From Actinomycetes bacterium (lineage in GTDB: Bacteria; Actinomycetota; Actinomycetes; DATJPE01), in NCBI GenBank assembly GCA_035506535.1, contig DATJPE010000036.1, forward strand, positions 1 to 56,443: a stretch of DNA of 56,443 nucleotides, written 5' to 3'. Position 1 is the first letter of the stretch. Every line of letters starts with the position of its first letter. Under the pieces are notes generated by a model. That model saw only the letters and a list, made by a program, of their open reading frames with translations. It had not been told where the DNA came from and did no database searches. Below, in pieces: positions 50,527 through 56,443 of the stretch. A program made the position numbers and the translations under genes.

Positions 50527-51282
50527 GTGGACACGGGTCTCACGCTGGTCCAGGACAGTCGGCCGGTGGTCGTCCACGAGTCCGCCGGACCCGGCGAGGG
50601 TTCCGCGGCCGACGACGGACCGACGGTCCGGGTGCTCGTGGTGGACGACCACGCGCTCTTCCGTCGCGGGCTTCGCAGCGTGCTTGAGGCCGAGCCTGGC
50701 GTCGTCGTGGTCGGTGAGGCCGCGGACGGCGTCGAGGCGGTCGAGCAGGTCGAGGCCCTAGCGCCCGACGTCGTCATGCTCGATGTCCGCATGCCCCGGC
50801 TGGACGGTATCGATGCCTGCGCGCGCATCAAGGAGGCGCGACCGGCGACCAGGGTGGTCATGCTCTCGGTGAGCGAGGACGACGCGGACCTGTACGCCGC
50901 CATCCGGGCGGGCGCCTCTGGCTACCTGCTCAAGGAGGTCGGTGTCGAGGAGGTCGTCGACTGCGTGCGCGCGGTCTCCCGCGGTCAGTCGCTGGTCAGC
51001 CCACGCCTGGCCGGCAAGCTGATGGACGAGTTCGCCGCCCTCGCCCGCCGAACCGCCGACGCGCCGCGGGCGTCGACCGCGCCCAGGCTCACCGAGCGCG
51101 AGCTCGAGGTGCTGGGGCTGGTCGCCGAGGGGCTGAACAACGGCGAGATCGCCAAGCGGCTGTTCATCAGTCAGAACACGGTGAAGAACCACGTGCGCAA
51201 CATCCTGGAGAAGCTCCAGCTGCACTCCCGCATGGAGGCCGTCATGTACGCCGTCCGCGAGAAGATCCTCGACCTCGGCTAG
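50527..51282 (+). CDS. NarL/LuxR-family response regulator
   Basis: A 251-residue response regulator. The receiver domain has D40-D41 (VLVVDDHALFRRG), phosphoacceptor D86 (VVMLDVRMPRLDG), and GYLLKEVGVEEVV with the conserved Lys. The LuxR helix-turn-helix at about 178-235 reads LTERELEVLGLVAEGLNNGEIAKRLFISQNTVKNHVRNIL. About 30 disordered residues precede the receiver. Start is uncertain: GTG 50527 follows GGAGGGGGC, but an ATG at 50461 in frame adds 22 residues. No kinase is next to it, so it may be an orphan or act with a distant kinase. It converges on the DUF4097 gene with 4 bases between stops. Confidence 0.92.
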   Translation: MDTGLTLVQDSRPVVVHESAGPGEGSAADDGPTVRVLVVDDHALFRRGLRSVLEAEPGVVVVGEAADGVEAVEQVEALAPDVVMLDVRMPRLDGIDACARIKEARPATRVVMLSVSEDDADLYAAIRAGASGYLLKEVGVEEVVDCVRAVSRGQSLVSPRLAGKLMDEFAALARRTADAPRASTAPRLTERELEVLGLVAEGLNNGEIAKRLFISQNTVKNHVRNILEKLQLHSRMEAVMYAVREKILDLG

Positions 51283-51293
51283 CGCATCAGGTC
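51271..51293. terminator. Weak inverted repeat over a convergent junction
   Basis: GACCT (51271-51275) and AGGTC (51289-51293) enclose the stop codons of both convergent genes. Short and weak; suggestive mainly because the same arrangement recurs elsewhere in this window. Confidence 0.3.
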
Positions 51294-52051
51294 CACCCGA
51301 CGTGGACGCTGCCCGCCGAGCTCTGCGCGGTGATCGAGCGCGCAGCCTTCGGGTCGGTCGCGATGTCGACGGTGGCGCTGCCCGCGGAGCTGTGCGCGTC
51401 CACCGCGTACGCCGTCCCGTCGTCGGGGACCGCCACGGTGACCGAACCCGCGGAGCTGGTGGCGGTGACGGTGCTCGGCGGGGCGCTGAAGCGGAGGTCG
51501 AGGCTGCCGGCGCTCGACGAGGCAGTCACGCTCGCCGCGCGCAGCCCGTCGCCGAAGACCCCGCCGGCGGAGGAGTGCGCGACGACGGTCCCACTGACGC
51601 CGACCAGGTCGATCCCGCCGCCGCTGCTCGACAGGTCGAGCGCGGTGCCCGCGGGGACGACCAGGGCCACCGACGTCGAGCCGGAGATGCCGCCGAGGGT
51701 GAGGGCCGAGCAGTGCGAGCGCACCACGAGCCGGCCGCCGACGCGGTCGGCGGTCACGGTGGGCCGGTCGAAGGTCATCCACGACTTCGTGGTGAGGCTG
51801 ATCGAGGTCTGCGGCCCCTCGGTGACCCGGATGCCGCCGCAAGGCTGGTGCACCTCGACGGTGCCCGCCGCGGCGAGGCTCTCGTGCGTGGTCTGCGAGC
51901 GCAGCCAAAGCAGGCTGGCCAGCGTCAGCGAGCCGGATGCGATGGCGAGCACGGCGAGCAGGAGCCCAGCCAGGACGACGAGCGGGGCTCCCGGGCCGTG
52001 CTGGCGCGGTGGCCGCCCCGCCGGGGCCGGCGGCGTCAGGGTGGCCGTCAC
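51287..52051 (-). CDS. DUF4097-type membrane protein
   Basis: A 254-residue protein. One membrane helix at about 25-50 (LVVLAGLLLAVLAIASGSLTLASLLW) precedes an extracytoplasmic right-handed beta-helix-like domain rich in repeats of SSAGS (HSSAGGVFGDGLRA, SSSAGSLDLRF, SSAGSVTVAV, SSAGSATVDI, SSAGSVHVGW). This is the DUF4097/adhesin-like beta-strand repeat seen with stress-sensing systems. The start overlaps the response regulator stop by 4 bases. It is transcribed after a kinase and regulator, so it may be their target or a partner. Confidence 0.83.
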   Translation of the reverse strand: MTATLTPPAPAGRPPRQHGPGAPLVVLAGLLLAVLAIASGSLTLASLLWLRSQTTHESLAAAGTVEVHQPCGGIRVTEGPQTSISLTTKSWMTFDRPTVTADRVGGRLVVRSHCSALTLGGISGSTSVALVVPAGTALDLSSSGGGIDLVGVSGTVVAHSSAGGVFGDGLRAASVTASSSAGSLDLRFSAPPSTVTATSSAGSVTVAVPDDGTAYAVDAHSSAGSATVDIATDPKAARSITAQSSAGSVHVGWT

Positions 52052-52698
52052 GGCGCGCCCTCCAGGTAGCGCAGCACCGCGAGGACGCGGCGGTGGTCGT
52101 CCTCAGCCGGGAGCAGTCCGAGCTTGCTGAAGATGCTGCTGACGTGCTTCTCGACCGCGCCGTCGCCGACCACCAGCGCGGCCGCGATGGCCGCGTTCGA
52201 GCGGCCCTCGGCCATCAGCTGCAGCACCTCGCGCTCGCGGCGGGTCAGGGTCTGCAGCGGGTCGCGGCGACGCGAGCGGGCCAGCAGCTGCGAGACCACC
52301 TCCGGGTCGAGGGCCGTGCCGCCCTCGGCGACCCGGCGCACGTCGGCGAGGAAGTCGCCCACGTCGGCCACCCGGTCCTTGAGCAAGTAGCCGACCCGGC
52401 TGGAGTCCCCGGCCAGCAGCTCGGAGGCATAGCGCTCCTCCACGTACTGCGAAAGGACGAGGACGGCAATGTGCGGCCACGACGACCGGATGACCAGCGC
52501 CGCGCGCAGGCCTTCGTCGGTGTGTGTCGGCGGCATCCGTACGTCGGTGACGACCACGTCGGGGGAGAGGTCCTCGACGGCGGAGAGCAGGTCCTGCGAG
52601 TCCGCGACGGCAGCCACCACCTCGTGGCCGTCCTCGGACAGCAGTCGGGCGAGGCCCTCGCGCAGGAGGGCGAAGTCCTCGGCGATCACGACACGCAC
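52048..52698 (-). CDS. LuxR-family response regulator, partner of the kinase at 52686
   Basis: A 216-residue response regulator. VRVVIAEDFALLREGL opens the receiver, with phosphoacceptor D52 (VVVTDVRMPPTHTDEG) and Lys in VGYLLKDRVADVGDF. The LuxR HTH at about 150-205 reads LTRREREVLQLMAEGRSNAAIAAALVVGDGAVEKH. The GTG start lies inside the kinase end (13-base overlap), showing tight coupling. Its likely targets are its own operon and the divergent MMPL gene. Confidence 0.94.
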   Translation of the reverse strand: MRVVIAEDFALLREGLARLLSEDGHEVVAAVADSQDLLSAVEDLSPDVVVTDVRMPPTHTDEGLRAALVIRSSWPHIAVLVLSQYVEERYASELLAGDSSRVGYLLKDRVADVGDFLADVRRVAEGGTALDPEVVSQLLARSRRRDPLQTLTRREREVLQLMAEGRSNAAIAAALVVGDGAVEKHVSSIFSKLGLLPAEDDHRRVLAVLRYLEGAP

Positions 52699-53945
52699 GG
52701 CAGCTCCACGAAGACGACCGTCCCACCACCGGATGGGCTGGTGACGACGAGACGCCCGTCGACGGCGGCGACTCGGTCGCTGAGGCCGGCCAGCCCCGAG
52801 CCCGGAGCGGCGGCCGCACCGCCGCGCCCGTCGTCCGACACCCAGACCAGCAGCTGCGTCGGCGTCCGCCGCACGCTGACCGTCGCGCGGGTCGCGCGGG
52901 CATGCCGGGCGACGTTGGTCAGGGCCTCGGCCACCACGAAGTACGCCACCGCCTCGATCGTCGCGGGGGCGCGGGCCGAGGACAGCGCGGGGTCGACGTC
53001 GACGACCACGGGCACGGGGGAGCGCGCCGCGAGCGCTGACAGGGCGGGGTCGAGGCCGCGGTCGGTCAGGACGGCGGGGTGCACGCCGCGGATCACGTTG
53101 CGCAGCTCCACGATCGCCCGCTTCGCCTCGTCGTGCGCGGTGTCGAGCAGCTCCGCCACACCCTCCGGGTCGGTGTCGAGGCGGCGCCGGGCCAGGCCGA
53201 TGTTCATAGCGAGGGAGACGAGCTGCGGCTGCACACCGTCGTGCAGGTCCCGCTCGATCCGGCGGCGCTCCTCGTCCGCGGCACCGACGACGGCCGCCCG
53301 GGTCTCCGTGAGCGTGCTGACCTGGGCGCGCAGCAGGTCCGACTCGGACGGGCCGAGCAGCGCCCGCGCCAGCCCCACGTCGGCCGCGGCCGTGACCCGC
53401 GCGACGGCGCCGGCGAGGAACAGCAGCCCGACGCCGATGACGCCGGCCGCGATGCACCCGGCGACCCCCCGCGGGTCGAAGTCGCCCCACTGGATCGCCG
53501 GGCCGTCCGGGATGCGGTGCGCGTAGATCGGGAAGGTGACGGTGGCGAACGCCAGGCACCAGGTCGAGATGACCACGGCGAACCAGAGCGGCCCGAGGAC
53601 CAGGCCGATCAGCCCGTGCGCGAGGTCCTTCCACGGGCCGCTGGTCGCGAGGGTCCGCATCAGCCGGCGCCACCGCGGCGTCCCGGGGTCGCTGCGCGGC
53701 CACGGCCGCGACGGGATGTCCACGTCGAGGACGGCGAAGATCCGCGCCCGGTTCATCCGGCCGAAGAGGTGGCCCGCGGCGAGCGTGCCCAGAGCGACGA
53801 GGAAGCCGACGCCGATGATCGACAGGCCGACGCTGACCGCGATGCCGGTGACCAGCACGGTGCCGACGAACACGCCGACGACCAGGTCGAGCGCCGCGTT
53901 CGCGGTGGCTCGCCACGTGGTCAGTGACCACGGCATCGACTGCAT
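52686..53945 (-). CDS. Sensor histidine kinase (HisKA_3 type)
   Basis: A 419-residue kinase. The N-terminal half is membrane-embedded with about four helices (LVVGVFVGTVLVTGIAVSVG; LGPLWFAVVISTWCLAFATV; GVAGCIAAGVIGVGLLFLAG), a putative sensor type common in actinobacteria. The phosphoacceptor is H235 in RRRIERDLHDGVQPQLVSLA. HATPase motifs are FVVAEALTNVARHARA and VSDDGRGG with GSGLAGLSDRVAAVDGRL. It has no large periplasmic domain, so it probably senses within the membrane. Start ATG 53945 follows AGGAAG; ATG 53936 is an alternative. Divergent from the MMPL transporter. Confidence 0.92.
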   Translation of the reverse strand: MQSMPWSLTTWRATANAALDLVVGVFVGTVLVTGIAVSVGLSIIGVGFLVALGTLAAGHLFGRMNRARIFAVLDVDIPSRPWPRSDPGTPRWRRLMRTLATSGPWKDLAHGLIGLVLGPLWFAVVISTWCLAFATVTFPIYAHRIPDGPAIQWGDFDPRGVAGCIAAGVIGVGLLFLAGAVARVTAAADVGLARALLGPSESDLLRAQVSTLTETRAAVVGAADEERRRIERDLHDGVQPQLVSLAMNIGLARRRLDTDPEGVAELLDTAHDEAKRAIVELRNVIRGVHPAVLTDRGLDPALSALAARSPVPVVVDVDPALSSARAPATIEAVAYFVVAEALTNVARHARATRATVSVRRTPTQLLVWVSDDGRGGAAAAPGSGLAGLSDRVAAVDGRLVVTSPSGGGTVVFVELPCVS

Positions 53946-53966
53946 CGGGGCTCGCTTCCTCGGTCG

Positions 53967-54062
53967 CGTACGGATCGGCGGGCTTCACGCTACGGACGCG
54001 ACGCTGGCCCGGGCCATGCGGACCGCCACCGTGTCGCGGTGGGGTTCCCCCCCGTACGGATC
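53967..54062. repeat. Two 10-bp direct repeats in the kinase/MMPL intergenic region
   Basis: CGTACGGATC occurs at 53967-53976 and again at 54053-54062, 86 bases apart, in the gap between the divergent kinase and MMPL genes. TACGGA recurs between them. TAGCGT on the minus strand (53987-53992) could be the kinase -10 element. They are candidate sites for the adjacent response regulator. Confidence 0.45.
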
Positions 54063-54144
54063 CGGGTGGTCGCACCGCTGACCGCCCGGGCCGTCGGTCG
54101 AGAGCCTGGTGGCCGTTCACCTGGAACCGCCATTGGAGGCTGTC

Positions 54145-56391
54145 ATGCAACGCGCCGGCGCTGCACTCGGAATCGCCCGCTGGTCCGCCCGTCACCCCTG
54201 GCGAGCCATCGCGGGCTGGCTCGTCTTCATCGCCCTCTGCCTCGTCGCAGGCGGGGCGATCGGGACCCGCTCGCTCGCCGACTCCGACTCGGGGTCCGGA
54301 CAGTCGGGGACCGCCGACAAGGTGGTCGCCGCCGCCGGGTACCCCAGCCGCATCACCGAGAACGTGCTCGTGCAGCCGCGGCAGGGGCGCGACGGCGCCC
54401 AGGTCGCCGTGGCCGTGCGGGAGCTGCGCGCGTCACTGCGGTCGTTGTCCGCCGTGCAGGAGGTCGAGGCGCCCCAGGTCTCCGCCGACGGACGGACGAC
54501 CCTGCTCCCGGTGGTGATGTCGGCCGGCGGGCGGACCGGGGACGCGGCGACGACGTACGCCATCGCGCACCTGGCACCCGTCGAGGCCGCGGTCGGCGCC
54601 GTCGCGAAGCAGCACCCGACGCTGCGCGTCGAGCAGGCCGGGGACGCCTCGCTCGAGGACGCGGTCGACAAGCAGGTCGGCACGGACTTCCACCGCGCCG
54701 AGGTCCTCAGCATCCCGCTGACGCTCCTCATCCTGGTCGTCGCCTTCGGCGCGCTCGCCGCGGCGGGGGTGCCGGTGCTGCTCGCACTGTCAGCGGTCGC
54801 CTCGGCGCTCGGCCTGTCGGCGTTCACCTCCCACGTCGTCCCCAACGCGAACGCCCTGTCGTCGGTCGTGCTGCTGATCGGCATGGCCGTCGGCGTGGAC
54901 TACTCGTTGTTCTACCTGCGCCGGGAGCGCGAGGAGCGCGCGGCCGGCCGGTCGTCCATCGACGCGGTCGAGATCGCCGCGGCGACCTCGGGCCGGGCGA
55001 TCCTGGTGTCCGGTGTCTCCGTGCTCATCGCGATGTGCGGCATGCTGCTCGCCGGCAATGTGGTGTTCATCTCGATGGGCATCGGCATGATCCTCGTGAC
55101 CGCTGTCGCGGTGCTGGGGTCGCTGACCGTCCTGCCGGCCCTGCTCGCCAAGCTCGGCCACCGCGTCGACCGGCCGCGGGTGCCGCTCGTGCACCGGCTG
55201 CGCAGCCGCGACGGGTCCGGCCGGTTCTGGCCGGCCGTCCTGCGGGTGGTGCTGGCGCGTCCGTCGGCCTCCCTCGCCGTCGGCGCCACCGTGCTGCTGG
55301 CTCTCGCCGTACCGGCCCTGGGCATGCAGCTGCGCACCAGCGGTCCGGAGGACCTGCCCCGGTCGATCCCGCGCCTCACCACGTATGACCGGATCGTCGC
55401 CGCGTTCCCGCAGGAGGGCACCGTGCACCAGGTGGTCGTCTCCAGCGACCGTCCGCTCGACCGCGCCGCGGTGGGTTCGGCGGTGCGGATGCTGGAGCGC
55501 TCCACCGCCGCCCAGCCGCGCCTGTTCTCGGCCGAGACATCGACGCCGGACTTCTCGCCGGACCGCACGGTGGCGACGTTCGACGTCGCCGTCCCCTACG
55601 ACCAGGCGGACCCGCGGGCCCGCCAGGGCCTGCACGAGCTGCGCTCGACGCTGCTGCCCGCCGCGTTCGGGGACCTGCCGGGCACGCACGTGGCCGTCAC
55701 CGGCCAGATCGCCGGGGACGCCGACTTCTCGGCCCAGCTGCGCGGGCACCTGCCGCTGGTGATGGGTTTCGTCCTGCTGCTGACGTTCCTCGTTCTGGTG
55801 CTCGCGTTCCGGTCGGTCGTCGTCGCGGGAACGGCGGTGCTGCTGAACCTGCTGTCGGTCAGCGCTGCCTACGGCCTGCTCGTGCTGGTGTTCCAGCACA
55901 CCTGGGCCGAGGGGCTGCTGGGGTTCCACTCCAACGGCGCCGTCATCTCGTGGCTGCCGCTGTTCCTGTTCGTCGTGCTGTTCGGGCTGTCGATGGACTA
56001 CCACATCTTCGTCGTCTCGCGGATCCGCGAGGCGGCGCTGCGAGGGCTCCCGACGCGGGCGGCCGTGGCCGAGGGCGTGACCCGTTCCGCGGGTGTCGTC
56101 ACGAGCGCGGCGGTGGTGATGGTGGCGGTGTTCGGCATCTTCGCCACCCTGTCGCTGCTCGACTTCAAGCAGCTCGGTGTCGGGCTGGCGGCGGCGGTGC
56201 TCATCGACGCGACGCTGGTCCGAGCGGTGCTGCTGCCGTCGGCGATGGCCGTGCTCGGGCGATGGAACTGGTGGCTGCCCCGCTCCTGGGAGCGGCTGCC
56301 GCACCTGGAGGGCGCCGGCACGCCGGCACCGGGGGCCGCGACCGGGCCGCAGCCGGTGGCCGCACCGGTCCCGGCCCTGGTCGACCGGTGA
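54145..56391 (+). CDS. MMPL family (RND) membrane transporter
   Basis: A 748-residue transporter with two MMPL units, about 12 membrane helices and two large outside loops. First helix: WRAIAGWLVFIALCLVAGG. First unit: GMAVGVDYSLFYLRREREERAAG; second unit: LFGLSMDYHIFVVSRIREAALRG, both with the conserved Asp-Tyr of the proton relay in helix 4/10. Family members export lipids, fatty acids or siderophores (MmpL) or drugs. The start is ATG 54145, preceded by TTGGAGG; the GTG at 54109 lacks such a site. Divergent from a kinase/regulator pair, so probably induced by it under membrane stress. Confidence 0.93.
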   Translation: MQRAGAALGIARWSARHPWRAIAGWLVFIALCLVAGGAIGTRSLADSDSGSGQSGTADKVVAAAGYPSRITENVLVQPRQGRDGAQVAVAVRELRASLRSLSAVQEVEAPQVSADGRTTLLPVVMSAGGRTGDAATTYAIAHLAPVEAAVGAVAKQHPTLRVEQAGDASLEDAVDKQVGTDFHRAEVLSIPLTLLILVVAFGALAAAGVPVLLALSAVASALGLSAFTSHVVPNANALSSVVLLIGMAVGVDYSLFYLRREREERAAGRSSIDAVEIAAATSGRAILVSGVSVLIAMCGMLLAGNVVFISMGIGMILVTAVAVLGSLTVLPALLAKLGHRVDRPRVPLVHRLRSRDGSGRFWPAVLRVVLARPSASLAVGATVLLALAVPALGMQLRTSGPEDLPRSIPRLTTYDRIVAAFPQEGTVHQVVVSSDRPLDRAAVGSAVRMLERSTAAQPRLFSAETSTPDFSPDRTVATFDVAVPYDQADPRARQGLHELRSTLLPAAFGDLPGTHVAVTGQIAGDADFSAQLRGHLPLVMGFVLLLTFLVLVLAFRSVVVAGTAVLLNLLSVSAAYGLLVLVFQHTWAEGLLGFHSNGAVISWLPLFLFVVLFGLSMDYHIFVVSRIREAALRGLPTRAAVAEGVTRSAGVVTSAAVVMVAVFGIFATLSLLDFKQLGVGLAAAVLIDATLVRAVLLPSAMAVLGRWNWWLPRSWERLPHLEGAGTPAPGAATGPQPVAAPVPALVDR

Positions 56392-56393
56392 AG

Positions 56394-56438
56394 CGGTGTC
56401 GGGCGCGTCCGGCAGGATGCCGGGCGTGCCCGACACCG
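56394..56438. promoter_or_regulatory. 11-bp inverted repeat flanking the next promoter
   Basis: CGGTGTCGGGC (56394-56404) is an exact inverted match of GCCCGACACCG (56428-56438), with a 23-base spacer. The spacer holds CAGGAT (56413-56418), a possible -10 element, 7 bases ahead of GTG 56426. It may be an operator for the next gene, or a terminator after MMPL. Confidence 0.5.
56413..56418 (+). promoter_or_regulatory. Possible leaderless -10 element (CAGGAT)
   Basis: CAGGAT is followed by 7 bases and GTG 56426. It matches the CAGGAT element of the RDD gene. Confidence 0.35.
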
Positions 56439-56443
56439 TCGCG
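56426..56443 (+). CDS. Start of a further gene (partial)
   Basis: A reading frame begins at GTG 56426 (M-P-D-T-V-A) and runs off the window. Support is only the CAGGAT element and the spacing; six residues give no function. Confidence 0.3.

Overview
The window is about 56 kb of very GC-rich DNA, packed with 48 genes or gene fragments. Neighbouring genes often overlap by 4 bases (GTGA or ATGA junctions), and GTG starts are common. No non-coding stretch exceeds about 220 bases. The gene content is that of an actinomycete (Actinomycetota): WhiB2-type regulator, coenzyme F420 enzymes FbiA/FbiB, MtrA-MtrB-LpqB, DUF3499, long-type S-adenosylhomocysteine hydrolase, TIGR03089 and DUF5719. As I recall it, the order from LCP protein to hpf parallels the Rv3267 to Rv3241c region of Mycobacterium tuberculosis. 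No mycolate genes are visible. A non-mycolate lineage such as a member of Micrococcales is my guess, not something the sequence proves. I saw no rRNA, tRNA, CRISPR array, insertion sequence, phage gene or obvious pseudogene.

Layout. 1-1100: end of an acyl-CoA dehydrogenase and a lipoprotein nuclease. 1097-14906: a surface-glycopolymer locus. It has two LytR-CpsA-Psr (LCP) ligases at its edges, five glycosyltransferase domains in four genes, a two-gene ABC exporter, a UDP-HexNAc dehydrogenase, a UDP-GlcNAc 2-epimerase and a TIGR03089 protein. 15126-19205: a giant secreted protein joining an amidase (PGRP) domain to a SpoIID/LytB domain. 19240-23562: a sugar-1-phosphate nucleotidyltransferase, a DNA glycosylase, and fbiB/fbiA. 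23768-28969: whiB2, a giant membrane glycosyltransferase and a secreted DUF5719 partner. 29004-36739: a metallopeptidase-like protein, DUF3499, a zinc ribbon, and the mannose operon (manB, Trm112-like, SIS isomerase, CDF transporter, manA), then ahcY. 36747-44611: CPBP protease, RDD and SpoIIM-like membrane proteins, and a MoxR/DUF58/DUF4350/DUF4129/membrane-protein operon. 44730-50370: mtrA, mtrB, lpqB, comF-like, hpf. 50527-56391: a LuxR-type regulator, then a sensor kinase/regulator/DUF4097 operon divergent from an MMPL transporter. A further gene probably starts at 56426.

How they fit together. Most of the window concerns the cell envelope: making activated sugars (GDP-mannose from ManA/ManB and the nucleotidyltransferase; UDP-HexNAc uronic acid from the dehydrogenase and epimerase), assembling and exporting a glycopolymer, attaching it to peptidoglycan (LCP), remodelling the wall (amidase-SpoIID), and sensing envelope state (MtrAB-LpqB, the second two-component pair, MoxR module).

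Two expression patterns recur. Eleven starts, at operon heads or in front of single genes, have a TAnnnT or CAnnnT hexamer 6-8 bases before the start codon, the signature of leaderless mRNAs. Several gene ends, mostly convergent, carry a compact inverted repeat with the stop codon in or beside the hairpin, suggesting terminators that overlap coding sequence. All functions are inferred by reading the translated sequence; no database search was run.
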